DNA of 64,000 bases. Source: Gibbula magus. Taxonomy: Eukaryota; Mollusca; Gastropoda; Trochida; Trochidae. The position numbers and the translations under genes are program-made. The stretch is from NCBI GenBank assembly GCA_936450465.1, contig OW388291.1:78711936-78775935 (forward strand), in the 5' to 3' direction. The notes under the pieces are model-generated. The model was not told where the DNA came from. It made no database searches and worked only from the letters and a program-made list of their open reading frames with translations. Shown one piece after another: positions 27,401 to 42,400 of the stretch. Within the stretch, counting starts at the first letter, position 1. The number at the start of each line of letters is the position of its first letter.

Positions 27401-30400
27401 GACCATTCCTGCGCTCGCAAGTTAAGAGTTAAGATGAAATTTCACATTAAACAAAATTTATTTTTCCCTTTACCTTGAGAAAGAGTGTAAAAAAAGTCAA
27501 AGACCAGACTCTTTCAGTTTCATTCTGTATATTATGGGAACAAAATCCAGATACTTTGCTTTTTCTTCACACAGTCTCTGATAAACAAATTGGTTATGCT
27601 GAGATATATGTATAAGAGCTTGGCCTGTTACAAACATATTCTCTTGACCTGCTGGATTAGTTAGTGTTAAACCATTCCTGCATTGCTGACTTTCAGGAAT
27701 CATACCCATTGTTGAAACGAGTAAACTAGCATTGGACTAGAATATGACCGCCTCAGTATATAGCCAGAATATGACCGCCTCAGTATATAGCCAGAATATG
27801 ACCGCCTCAGTATATAGCCAGAATATGACCGCCTCAGTATATAGCCAGAATATGACCGCCTCAGTATGTAAGAAGGTTGGTTATTTTCTGAGCTGAGATA
27901 TCTGACTCTGTTTTCATGCTGAGATTGGAGCAGTCACTGTGTACAAACCCAGACATCATTAGGTGCAGAGATTTGAGGGTGTTCAGTGGTTACCCTTTGA
28001 TCGTTAATATCACATTATCAATATTGCCATGGAGAAAAGACCTCATTGCTGAAATGAATCATTATTGTAGACTTTCTTTAGTAATTTGAAACACTGAATC
28101 TCCTCTGATAAGCATTGGGCCTTCAATGTTCAAAATTATTAGGTTAAAGTAACTGCTCAAGAAATAAGCACAGAGTCAGCAATTACTCTAGGTCTAATAA
28201 GCACCAAGTCTCTTATAAGCACAGACACTCCAATAAATGCCAAGTGTAACACATTTACAATGGAGTCGGCCAAATGGAGGATTTATTTTATTCCCGTTGA
28301 AGCTTGAAGTGCTGGGTCTCCCATAAGTGGCTGGAGTGAGAGTCTGCTCAATTTAGAAGAGTACCAGGCTCTTATTGGAGGAAATATTATATGTTCTCCC
28401 ATTCATAGTTTTCTCCAGCATGATTAAGCATGCACAATTAAGGAACTGGACATAATATCTATATCAAAAGCATAATTCTGAATAGTGACCCAGTGAGATG
28501 GTGAAGAAGCTGTAGATTACATGACCCATATCTTAGTGGTAGAAGCCGGAAGGCATAAAGTGTAGGGATGAAGGACCCAAACACACCACTCTGTCTCACG
28601 GAGTGTGGGCCGCTAAGACTTGATCTCTCTTTGATCTACAGAGTAAAGACTATATAGAATATTTCCCAGTCACCGATAGTAGAAGATGAAAACTTTGTAT
28701 AAATTTTAGTTAGATTCTTTCTCAAATTTGAGACTTTCTGGTCATCAAGCCTTTATCCCAGTCTTCTGGAAAAAAATATTTACACTGTTTGGGGATGTAT
28801 TTGCATCCTCTAAATGATTTTGTGATATTACGTCATTATAACGGACACTTAATCTATGAGAATCTATAAATTTTAATTATTTATTCATAAGAAAATTATT
28901 TTTTCTATAAATACTGGAAAAGAGCTTCAGAGTTCAGTAGACTTGCTGTTCAGACCGATTTCATTTTTCATGTAAAACTATCTTAATGTTGGAATCGGAA
29001 TAATGTCATGAAATTCCTAGAAGACTGGACCATACTTGTGGAATAAACATTCTTGTGTCTGTAGGTGATGAAGAAGCCAGGACACCACACTGATGTTGAG
29101 TTTTTAGACCACCAAAACTTTATTTCACTCACTCAAAGTAAAACTCTGAACCTAATTCTTTTATTATCCCCCGCCGCGCGTTTATTGCGAAGCGGGGGAT
29201 ATAGTATTCGGCTGCATCCGTCCGTACGTCCGTACGAAATGGAATAACTCAAATACTATTCACTGGATTCTTTTCATATTTTGCATATGGGTTCATCATA
29301 GGAAGAGTAATGTTCCTACAGAAGTTTGTGACCTTGACCTTCATTTCAAGTTCACAACGAGACTTTGTCATTTTACCCTTGTCAGCGGGATATCTCAAGA
29401 ACCATTCGCTGGAATTCACTCATATCTTACACAAAGCACCTCTTCATATTTTACACATAGCTTCTCCAAGGAAAGACAAAGGGCAGATTAGATTTTGGTG
29501 ACCTTGACATTATTCTCAAGGTCACAGTGGAACTTTGAATTTTCCGACATGATAATGTACATGTAAAGCTTGTCAGCGGGATATCTTAGGAACCATTCAC
29601 TGGAATTCCATCATATCTTACACAAAGCACCTCCTAGGGGAGACAACCGACTGATTAGATTTTGGTGACCTTGACATCATTCTCAAGGTCACAGTGGAAC
29701 TGTGATTTTTTTCGACATGCTTATGTACATGTAAATCTTGTCAGCGGGATATCTCAAGAACCATTCACAGGAATTCCATCATATCTTACACAAAGCACAT
29801 CCTAGGGAAGATGACGGGCTGATTAGATTTTGGTGACCTTGACATTATTCTCAAGGTCACAGTTGAGCTTTGACTTTTCCGACATGTTTGACAGTCGATT
29901 TTGCTGATTTTGACATTATTTTTCAATTTTGAAGTATTAATTTGCGGCGGGGGATCATGTCACCTTAGTGACAACTACTTGTTTCTGTAACATTGTTCGG
30001 GATCATACCATAGTGAACTATTTCAAGGAGTATATTCACAAATACTTATGTCACTAAGTGTAATTCACGAAGGACCACATTGCACTACTTTGACCTCCAG
30101 TGTAGAGCATCTAAATATTATTCAATTCACATAAAGTCACAATCTGTCAGAAAAGGCCATTACTACCCCAGACTGTTTCTCATGCGACTAATCTTGATAT
30201 AGAAGATCACTAAGATTGATTGGTCAAATAGCTTAACTGCCCATCCTTCCCTCCATGGATATATCACTATGTTGTTCTAGCTGTGTACATGGCTGGTGAC
30301 CCTATAATTTCTTCTTCTAAGTGCAGACATGTAGACTTTATATTCATCTCCTAAAGATTCATCTGGATTGTATCATCTAGACCAGCAATGTGTGTAGACT

Positions 30401-33400
30401 TGTTAACCTTCTGCCCATATCTTTATTTAGTCTTGTAGGTAAACAGTGACACCCTGAAGTGTCTGCCCTTACTTACTGGCCCTCTGTTACTTTTGTATGA
30501 GCTCTCATGATAAATTCTGTCCCTTTATAGTTCAGTGATGGCTAATGCTGTCTTGGGTTTGAATCCCACCTGGAGGACAGCATCACATGATTAGTGAGTG
30601 TGAAGGACACAAAACATTAAAGATCATTCTCTCTATAACGTTTTGAATTTGTGATACCAGGTTGAATCTTGTTTTGCTCTTCATGAAATTCTCACTAGGA
30701 TTAAGGGGCAAACAAAAAAAAACAAAAAATACAAAACAACACAAAACGCTTGGATATATTCAACTCAGATACTTTGATTCTGCTTGCAGCAAGTATTGTA
30801 ACTCTTGGTATGCCAACTAGGTTAGTGTTGATGTTTCCTGAATACTGCTTTGTGCAAACTTCAGAGTGAAGCTTCCTTGAAGTTTTAGTTGATCAGGTCT
30901 AGGCTGTAGAACCATTCTTATGGTGTTTTATACCTTTGTTCACTTCACATCTTGCTCTCCTATCAAGTTTGATCAAGTGGTCTTGGGTTTGATCAGGAGG
31001 TCATAGGTTTGGGTTTGATCAAGAGGTCTTTGGTTTGGGTTTGATCAAGAGGTCTTTGGTTTGGGTTTGATCAAGAGGTCTTTGGTTTGGGTTTGATCAG
31101 GAGGTCTTGGGGTGGATCAGAAGTGTTATGTTCTCAGACTTGGCAGAACAAACATTTCAAAGAGCACAGAACAAATGGCGTCTGCTAAAACATGTGCTAG
31201 ACTGTTTATTAACTCATACAGTGAAGAGCAAACAAGGGGACGTAACTCGCATCATAAGATCTCAGTCCGACACAGCGGTAGAGCGCATGGCCTTATAATA
31301 ACGTCAATACACTACAAGAAGGTATTTGGTTTGATCAAGCGGTCTTGGGTTTGGTCAAACGTTCCAGGATTTGATCAGGAGGTCTTTTTCAAAAAGTCTT
31401 TTGTTGGATATTTTTGAATAGTGCTAAGCTAAGTGCCTCTGCTCTGTGTTTTATAGGATTGGTTAAAATTCTGGTTGTGTTCAACTGAAAGGCCTTTATT
31501 GTATCAATTCAAGATTGTTCATTTGAATCTGGCTGTGCATGACCTACAAACAGCCATGCAGTCTGTAATGAGAGTTAAGTTATCGTGTGTCACACTTTTA
31601 ATTAGCATATGGTAATACGATAGTTATGACTGCAGCCCATGTATTGTTTCTGACATCACTGTTAACCTTCCTACCCAGTGTCTGGTGTGCCTTTCATTTC
31701 TTCTGTCTTGACATTCTTTATGACTTTAAGATTTCTCAGTTTACAGGATAGGAATTTTCCAAGCATTTGTGTTTGGCACGTAGCTTGTTGGTCACAGTAA
31801 TGTTGAATCAGTGTACCTAACAGCATTCATATACACATGATGTTTAATATTCTTAAAGATCAAGGTCCACTCTGATGCAGAGCTCCAATATTAATCAATC
31901 ATATTCTTTGAAATTAATTCCCATTTTCCATCCCTGAAGGAAAAGTTACACTAATGATGGTTAAATTCCTCAGGGAGAAGTGTAAATAAAGGCTACACAG
32001 ATAGTTCACCAATCTCAAGTTATTAACATTAATATAAATATGTTTAAACCAAAATAAGAAACAAAATCCCAAGATGACAACATGTCCATGTCCAAGAAAA
32101 AATAACAGAATCGCAGTGGGATTCCTATGGGACAATATAACATATCCCTGTTGGATCCCACAGGGAGAAATAAAGGGATTTCTATTGGGATCCCATCAGG
32201 ACAGGAATTTAAATTCAAATTTCAGTATGATTCTACTGTAAAAAAGATATAAAGACCTCAATAGGATCCCACTGGGAGAAAATGACATGATTCCAGTGAG
32301 ATCCAACCAGAAGAAAAAGCAGGACCTGTGTAATTTCTGCTGCAATCCGAGGCAATCCCATCCAAAAAGTTTACAAATTTGCATCCTAATTTGCATAGGT
32401 ATACATTTCATATTGGATGTTAAAGGATAGATGCAATGACATATGGTCCAAATCAGATTCATTAAAATGGGATGTCAATTTGACAATTGCTCGATTTTAT
32501 ATTTCTGAAATCGGTCCATAAATTACTTATATGCAGCTTTTTAAAAAAACGCCTGATTTAGCCCTGGCGACCAGAATGAAAGTCTGCGGGGGTGTGGCCC
32601 ATGAAGGGATGACTTCTGTGACGTATATGGAGGAATCTGATTTTCGACGATAGTAATAATTCAACGTAATTTTGCAACATTTTGATTGTGATTTTCCCAT
32701 ATATCGAATGTTTAGATATCCAACTAGGTAATTCCGCAGATGACAATTACACAATTATTACATAAACATGTCTTTTTGGCGATGTAATAGACCTTACAAA
32801 TTCATTTAGCCTCAGTGATAATCATCATTAATTCATTAACGAGACTCGGCGTAGTAGCTGTCAAACCGGCCCCGTCTGTCGCTTATCACAGTCACGCCTC
32901 AGTGAGCATTTTCAAAATGATTCGCCGAACAAATTGCGGTAGTGTTAAAATGGGTGAATTAAACTCATCTTAATTATCAATTGTAAGTGTATATTGTCTC
33001 GATTTTATGCTCAATTGATTCTGATATACAATATACGTAGAGGTAATCATCTGTCATTCTTGAGAAAAATGCATTTCATCAGATCTTTAATCAATTACCG
33101 GTAGATGTATTGAAATGGTATAGTGATTTATGAGCAGAAAATAGATTTGAGCATTTAAACATCTGAGTTCCAGAGTGTATTCCGTCAGAATCTCTCTATA
33201 TTTTTCTGTCTCTCTCTCTCTGTCTATCTGCTAAACTACTTCAGGAACTGAAACAATCTAAACCACTTCTCCATGCAGCTAGCTACCAATTAGTCCACAT
33301 GTACTTGAATGTCTCCGTGCTCCAGTGACCAGCAGATGTGAAGCAATGCATCATGGGAACTCCCATGAAGCACCTGGGGCGGTGTTCTGGAGAACGTCAG

Positions 33401-36400
33401 GTCGTAGGTCGGCCTGTTCTCCAGGTCTGATAATCATGCTACAGCTCTCCTGACCTCATTCTTACAGAGCATCCACAACATGGAACGATATATGTAGGCC
33501 ATTACAATGTTTCACATGTTCATTTTCTCATTTAGAATATCACAGCAGTTTATCTAAATACTGAATGAACAATTAACTGATCAGCTAAATTAGTCCTACG
33601 TCCTTTTCCATATGATATTTCCTACCATGTTTCTCACTTGAAAACTTGTGCTGTAAAACAAGTTATGAATAGTGTTTGATAACAACCATATTGCTCTACT
33701 GACCTCATTTCTCACTATCAATAACATTAGACGGATATCTAGTCTAACATAGACTTACAAATTCTTTTTTAAAACACCAATTTTGTCACCCTGGTGAGTG
33801 AGTTTCAACAGTATATGCACTACTTTTTGCCACATGAGAATTTACTACTGTGTTTGAATCAAGAAATAAGAAATAATTTAGCTCATTAGCTCATAAGGGG
33901 TGAAAGGCTAATCGTGTGGGTCATCATCCAGCATCGGGTCTCTGGCTTCATCCGTAAACTTTTCTTACTATGTGACTCCTCAAGAATGACTAAATTTTGT
34001 GGAGAGGTACCTTGCACCTAGGGGATCAAAGTTTGTACATTTGGACCTGACCCCACCCCTCAAATATAGGTGTTGCAGGCATTCTCCCTAAATATCTTCT
34101 CTGGAACCACCTGACATAGGAAGCTGAAATTTTCAGAATAACCTTTTTGTAACTGGAAATTGAAGTTTGTTCATAGAGATTTGATCCCTCAAATATTGAT
34201 GTGGCAGGGTGTCCACCCTAAAATCTCCAAACGACTGCTCCCCAAGATCCAGCTAAAATGGTGCATATATAATCTTTATTAGATGGACTAAGCCTGCCTT
34301 GAAAAATCGCCTGGTCAAATTGGTGTTTGACATTAATTATCGCTGAGTGATTATTCAAATATTTACAGTATCTCTTTCCACAGTTAACAGACTTGTAGGG
34401 GTTTATTATCTGGACTGATATAATCGTACATTTTTCTCTAGCAGAAATTTCTAATGATTTCCCAAAATGCAGAATGATTTTTGTTTTATTATTCTCTTCA
34501 ACATCAACAAAGCCATGGAAAATAACATTATGAGTTAGCTTTTCCACTCTTTCGACAGTTATTACGTAAACTATTTTTAATCAAAACAAAGTGATGCTCT
34601 TAAAGCTATATTTATTAGGTTGTAACAGAATAAAAACATTCATAATTCTTATAAACGAGCATGATTTTGACAGTACCTGTCCAATATGTCTGATTTTCTC
34701 TATTTTGTATCATTTTATCCCCGTTATGGATTTGTTTATTCATCCACTGCTATTTTAGATTGTTATCCAGAAATATGGAATACTAGTTATATTCAGAGAA
34801 GACATAATTTGTTTCTTATAAATTTGAAGCAAACATGCTTTTATAAGTAAACAGATTCATAAAATTGAACTTTGGTATATATCTTAAAAGTTTCAGGTTT
34901 TGCTCATGTTATTAAATCCAATTAAAGCTATGAAATGGGTTTTATTTTGTCTTAAACCTAAATTAATCATCAATAGTTCGGAAATGTTAACATTTAAAAC
35001 GTCATTAGTGTCAGGTAACTAGTCATTAGTATTCAGCGAGACGTCAATAGATATATAACTCGTCATTATATTTTGCACCAACACATCAACACATGCATGG
35101 TTTTTTTTTTATTCTCGATAAGCTTGGATAGCCATGATGTAACCACGAGACTCGCTGTGACATTAGGTAATGCTGCGTGGAATAAGAAAACTACATTGCA
35201 TTTACATAATGGGATTCATTGATTATCTCAGCATTGGGATAGTTAAAGGTACAGTTCTATGGGGATGTTTTTTGTGGAGACGAAATTCAAGTGGATTGTC
35301 GAATTGATACATATGTGTTATCAATACATGCTCCGAATATTGCACTTAGTAACACGTGTCAACCGAGTTGTTTTATAAGCATGCATATATGTAAAAAAGA
35401 ACGTCCCCTGGAATTTCGTCTCCACAAAAAATACCCCTATAGAACTGTCCCTTTAAGAATAGATATTAATATACCCCTCAATATACCCCCCAATGTATTC
35501 ATTAGCACACAAGGCGACATTAATGGAACTGAAAATAATAAAAACAGACTCGCAGGTTCAACATTTTAATAGCAGAATTCAATAGCCTTCACACTGTGAG
35601 AGTAATCTTTGCTCCATTACGCTCGTCCGTGTAATGAATGGGTTTCGTGTCATCTCGTTGGGTGGAGGCAGAAGAAGTCGGTGCCGGTCCTGGTAGTGTG
35701 GGGAGAGGAGAGGGGTCAGAGGTCGTGTGGTCAGTAGGCGTGGCAGGTCCAGGCTGGGTTACAGTTGCCGAGGCTGTTCCCGTCCTCCTCTGCACGATAA
35801 AGAGTTGAGCTAAAAATGAACGGTTACCTGACGACTTTAAACTTCGATGATTTCGCTCTAAAGCACCGATTTTCCTTAAAATTATACTAATCATAAACAG
35901 TCTGTTCTCATTTATAAAATATCGTCATTTTAAAAATTTGGCATACAACTGCGTACCGAAAGTTTGTTCACCTGGTGGTGTATTGTAGTGCAAATATTAT
36001 ATAATTTGTCATGTCTTTGAAACATCGTATCAACGTGAAAACTAGACCGACCATTTTGCAGTTTCGCATTATAAAAGATAGTTGTGTGTTCCATAACATA
36101 ATCTGCTTTGATATCTCATAGTAAACAGTTATTATTTTGGCAGCTTTGAGGTGACCAGTGGTCAATCTTTTCAAAACTACAGTTTTTATTCAATAAAATT
36201 CACTTGGTCTAACATACATTATATACTTTCTTTCATACTTATTTAATGCATTTTTGATGAGTTTGTTCTCATTTAGTCATTCTGAAATAATTTTTTTCGA
36301 AAATTAATGAAATTTGAATTTTCAAAATTTTACCGCTTCTGCATTTTTCATTATGCCAAATTCCAAAAACATATACCACTGCCGTGGCAATCACAGAATA

Positions 36401-39400
36401 CGTTTAAGAATGTGGTTGTCTTACACGTGGATGTATGATGATTCAATGTCATTGTATGTGATGTTATTTTATTGACGTTACAATGAACCTCAATTTACAT
36501 GATATTTGCACAAACATTCACATGTTGATGAACAAAATTTCGGTACACAGACGTATGTGAATCCGATAATTCACTTATTATACCTTTAAACACAATATTT
36601 ATTAATGGGGTATTTATTTTACCATTCTAATGGTGATATATATATGTGTAGAATATGTCATTAAAGTACCAAAGATGTCCTCATTTTATATATTCAACAT
36701 TTTAAACAATACTCGGCATTTGAAATGAATGTTATAATGATACCTACGGTTTTGTATTAGTTACTTGTATTAGTAGTTTGCAGACGTTGGAAATCTTGGT
36801 TTAATAAAACATAGACAGAATGCTAAATTTTCTCTCCTGTATCTCCGTAATAATTAAATCTCGTTTTTATCATTCTGCATAGAGATGTACAAGTTAAGTA
36901 GTGTAATTTATATTTTCTAATACTTTTAGCAAGATTGATTGTAGTCGAAAGATTTACATAACCTAAGTTACACCTACATAATAGACTCAACAGAGTGTTA
37001 AACAACACAGTTAAAATAGATTAGTATATATTTTATTTAACGACTATCCATGTGATACAAACGTTAATTATTAAGCATTTATTATTCGTGAAAGATGAAA
37101 CACAAAATAATAAATATTATTAAACATTATATACCTCAGAGACAGATACTTCTCGTGAAGGTGAACAGGATATCTCTCTGGTTTTTCGGAGTTGGGTCCC
37201 ACAACAATACTTTTCATTTCTTTTCGCTATTACTGGACATGCTTACCTACGATCTGGAAAGACTGTAATGAATTAATCGTGAAACACCTTTATGTATAGC
37301 GTCATTATCACGTTTCTCGTCATTATCTCAGGGCGTGCATTCCACGTAACAATCGATTTATGTGCTTGTGCACGTGAATCAAATGCGAAAAGAGACGTCA
37401 TTAGTACACTGCGTGCATTGTGATGTGTGCATGGATAGATTGTTGAATTACATACTTGGAATAGTGATGTGTATGTAAGACGAAACTAAAACCGGTTTCG
37501 AATTTAGGTTTAAGTAGAATAGACTCCTCAAACACGTCATTAGTTGTGCACGAGGTTTAGTCTTCGGCCTAACGGCCTCAGACTAAACCTCGTGCACAAC
37601 TAATGACGTGTTTTCGGAGTCTATTCTATACAGAAACACGACTTCATTATTCTAAATAAAAAATTTAAAGAAATTTGGTTCATTTTGGTTCCTTTGATGT
37701 ACATGTAGTCACAATATTTTTATACCCCCGCCTTACAGCGTAAGCGGGGGTATATAGCGTTCATTCTTTCCGTCCGTCCGTCCGTCCGTCCTTCCCAAAA
37801 CTTTGTGCGGAGCAGATCTCCAAAACTATACATGCTAGCTTCATCAAACTTCATACAAATGTCAACCATGATCCCTAGTTGTGCCTTTTGAGGGTTAGAA
37901 CTATTTCTGAATTTTAATTTTTGCGGTTTCCATGGAAACGTGACTAAAAAGCGACTCTTTGAGGAAGGCATTTTGTTCGGAGCAGATCTCCAAAACTATG
38001 CATGCTAGCTTCATCAAACTTGATACACATGTCAAACAGGATCTCTTGTTGTGCCTTTTGAGGGTTAGACCTATATCTGAATTTTAGTTTTTGCGGTTTC
38101 CATGGAAACGTGACATAAACAGGGACTCTATAGAGAAGTCTTGTTGTCCGTACCATATCTCCCATACTATGCATGTCAGCTTCACTTAACTTGATACAGA
38201 GGTTAACCATGATCCCAAGATGTGTCTTTTGAGGGTAAGACCAATATGCAAATGCTATTTTTGGATGGTTGCTATGGAAACATGACTTCAACAGTGACTA
38301 TGTAGAAGTCAGTTTGTCCTAAGCACATCTCCTGTACTACATTTGAAAGCACCATCAAACTTGAAACATATGTCAACCATGATCCCTAGATGTGCCTTTT
38401 GACAACTGGACCTTAATTATATAGGTTACATCTTCAAATGTTATGTAGAAACATCTGAAGCTATGTGATCCACTTCATCAAACTGTATTGATATGTTAAC
38501 CAATAGCCACAGATTTATAATTTGCGGGAAGCGGGGGTATGTGAGCTTTGCTCGCTTCTACACTTGTCTTCAATGTTCTCCCCATAAAAGAAAATTGCCA
38601 ATAATGATTGATAGACTCATTGATTGAATCGACACCAACTTATTTACCCTACCCTACCCTACCCTTAAACTCCCATTGTTAGCAGAGGTAAACTTATTTA
38701 CCTGGTTTACAGATTTTTGTGGACAAAATGTTGAAAGGCTGGAGGCCAACAAACTCAACTTTGTTCTGGTTTAATTGAAAAAATATTCATGTAAGCAAAA
38801 CAGGCACAGAAATGTATAAGAAAGTCATAATGTTTCACGTTAGAAAAGTCTGGCAACATTTTTAATCAAGAGGAAAAATTTGGCAAATTATTTTTGGGAG
38901 GGATTTTGAGTAGCATTTCTTTCTCTCCAAATTTGCCAAAGCATGGTAGGAGAATCCATAAAGGAACTTAATGAAATTTGTTTCATCTTATATAACTTCA
39001 ATTCTTATAAAAATCATAAAAACTGAATTTTAAGAACTGTGTTTTAATCTTGAGTAATTGTATATACCTGGTATATATTACATAGTGTGTATAACATGTA
39101 ACAGTGTAAGCTAAAATAAATAGTCAGCCTAAAAGGGTCTTTTGTTAATTTAAACAGCAAAATTAAAGAAAAAGATCAAAGGGTTACTGGTTTAAAAGTT
39201 GCCATGTTCCGGGCTGTTGGGCCGGCCCTATTTCATACTCTGCATATAGGAAACTTTAAAATCCTTACAATGAAAATTTGAAGAACAGCAATTTTAATGA
39301 TCTAACACATTCTTTGATTGGCATGTACATGTACACAGTTTGTAATCCTGATTGTTTATCATATATTTATCTTCAACCTTCAACTCAGCCTGCTAAGCAC

Positions 39401-42400
39401 TCGGTGAATATATCTCGTATCTCATGTCACGTGTTGTAGGTTAATCAGTACTAATTAGTATCTGTTAATTGTATCAAAACATACCGATAGACATCAAATT
39501 TTATTTTAAAGTATTAAAACTCTTTGTGATGGTGACTATATATTGGTAAGACTTTTCTTCTTATTACCCTCTACATAAGACTTTATATAAGACTTAATTA
39601 ATGAAGATGTTTTGTCTGGCGAAGCTCTATGTAAGGGGACAGATTGCAGACACAGTTTCAGACTAATGATAAAGACCAAAACATAGAATCTAAGTCTGTA
39701 TCAATTTACAATTATTATATTGCAGAAAAATCTGTATATTTATTTTATCTGTCTCATTCTCATGTCACTAGTCAGTGGAAACGCTTTAGTTCATTAATCA
39801 ATTAGTGCCATACTATTCTAAGGAGTCTTTAACAGGAATCGCAACAGGTGTGTCTGGGAATTAAAAGAGACATTTATAATCAGAGAAAGTTGGATAATTT
39901 TGGTTTCCTTTTATATAGTCACAATATATTCTTCAAGTTTGTCCCCATAAGAGAACATTTCCAATAAAGTTTAATAGACCCATACACTGAAGCAACAATG
40001 CTTATGCTGAGCGAATATGGAGATGGATTGGCCACTGGTAAAACAAAGGAAATTTCTGATTGTTCTTAATTTGTTCTTTCAATATAGAACAATAAAAAAA
40101 AATTAATAGTATTTTAGCTGTTTTTTTATTTTCTTATTTAATGAGATGTTTAACAATGTCATGCTTTATTCTATTTATTTATGTAATAATACATATGCTT
40201 TTGTGACCATTATACATGTACCATATTTTCTGAATGAAGAGTGGAATAAGCAAAGATTGGGGAGACTATTAGATCAGCTTACAAGTACAGTTAAATGCTT
40301 GTGACGGACTGACGGTTGAAGTAGTGCTGTACTAAGTACAAGGCAATCCTGTTACATTTCACAAGGGAAAGAGGCTTGTCTGTTTGCAATATGATGCTGA
40401 TTCATGTGTCTGACATAACTACACTGGTTACGCAATCTCTCAAACATTGGCTACAATAAGTCTTGGGGGAGAGGGAGGGAGTGAAGGAGGGTTGATGGGT
40501 TTATACTCTTTAATCCCCAACTGTCTTAAGAGGGGACAATTTGCTACTCGGATATTGTTATAGAATTGCCTTTGTCTGAATAAATAGAGGATATTCTGTG
40601 AGTGTCTATGTCATACTATATTAACGACACGAGTGCCTGAATATTAATATTTCCCAAGCAAGAGCGAGGTATATACCGATATTCAGGCACGAGTGTTGTA
40701 AATAAAGTATGACATAGACACGGATACAAAATTATGTTTATTACTGAAGTCGTGAAATTAATGAAAATCCACTAAAATCCACTTTAAACGAAAGGCTAAG
40801 ACCCACCATCACCGCATTTAGAATGCAACGTCATAGCGAAGCATTGTTTATGACATCACGCCACCATGACAAAGTGATATTTTGCCCAAGGGCATGAGCC
40901 TCAGCTAAAAAGTCTAACCAAATGATGCACATGGGAAGAGACAAAATACTCTGTGTGCAATAGTTTTTATGATTGCACTATAAAACTTGAATCAACCAAT
41001 TAGACTCTCCATCATTTGTACAAAAGAATTGTCGAAATGTAACAGATGTATGTAGGAAGATATAACTTGAAACCTGTCGGGGAGAGAATGTAGTCAGGAA
41101 TGGCCTCAGGTATTTTGGGTTTGAGATGAGAGGAGACACCATCTTTATAGTTGATGTCTCTTGTGATGGAGCAGGAGGCTTAGTTTGGTGAAACACGAAC
41201 AAGGGCAGATAAATCATGTCTTTGTAGCAGCAGGTGTGTTGCCTGCAGGTGGCAGCACTGCCAGCCATCGTGTGAATAGTTCTCTACAAAAACCTGACTG
41301 GTGATCGTTTATTCTGATTAATGAATAAATGTGATGTGACATATGATCAAGCCTAGTTTGAGATATTTGTGTTTTTATGCTGGAACAAATTATGTAAATG
41401 CGAGTTATTTCTGTAATGGAAATTGATAGAAAATATGTTTTTACAATAACCTGATTAAATTAGAGATGGTTGGCTTGAAACATGATAAAATTAGTTATAT
41501 AGAAAAATAGACAGCATAATTTAAAAGTTTAATTTGTTATCTCTCTCTGACTTTCATTTGTTACCTTTATTATTTGTAACCAAATGTAAAGCATACAAAT
41601 GGTAAATCTCCTTTACAAACTATCCTAAGAATGAATTTCCAGGTATGAGTTTGTTATTAACCATAAGACATTTGAATCCTAATCTTTGAACTCGTGTGAA
41701 GTACTGCAAAGGATCATGGATTTATACCATCCCGTAATGATACAATAGCCTATAGTAGTTATTGGAGATAAAACATATCCTTCATCTCATGATCACATGT
41801 TCGTATTACTGTTATGTGTCATGATGACCCAAACAAAGATAGTTATTTACCTTGTACTAATCTACAAGTCTTGCTATTTATATTTGCTTTGGCAACTCAA
41901 GTGACTTTGAGTGATCTGCTTTCTGAAGTGATGCTGAAACCATCCAGTTGGTGAATAAATGATTCTCTAGTGTTTTCTTCTGAGGGTGAAGTTGATGCTC
42001 GATGTTGTGATTAAGAAACTTCACAATCTAAATCTGGAAATATCAGTTCAAATAAGTTACCTATGAATTGACAAGTTGACAGATATTTTTATGTTTTATG
42101 AGATTTTATGAATTTATAGGATACGTTAAAATGTGTCACTTAATGTTTTAATGTTTTTACAGATCTCAAAACATGAGATTACATTACATAATTAACAGCA
42201 TTTTAAAATATCCTATATTAGACATAAGTGTTTCATTTTAATAGTAAAAGTATTCAGTATAATAATTTAACTGTTGAATAGTTTATTGTCAAACCATTCT
42301 GAGTGAAAAATACATGATTCATAACTTTCAAAACAAAGGGAATAATCTTCAATTGGTCACTAGCTAAAGATATCCGGAAATATTCAGAGACTCCTAGGGC

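Noticed and set aside
27739..27870. CRISPR-like array
   Set aside because: Units are contiguous with no unique spacers, in a eukaryotic intron.
38645..38667. Interstitial telomere repeat
   Set aside because: The unit is TACCC, not the animal TTAGGG/CCCTAA repeat, and there are only four copies.
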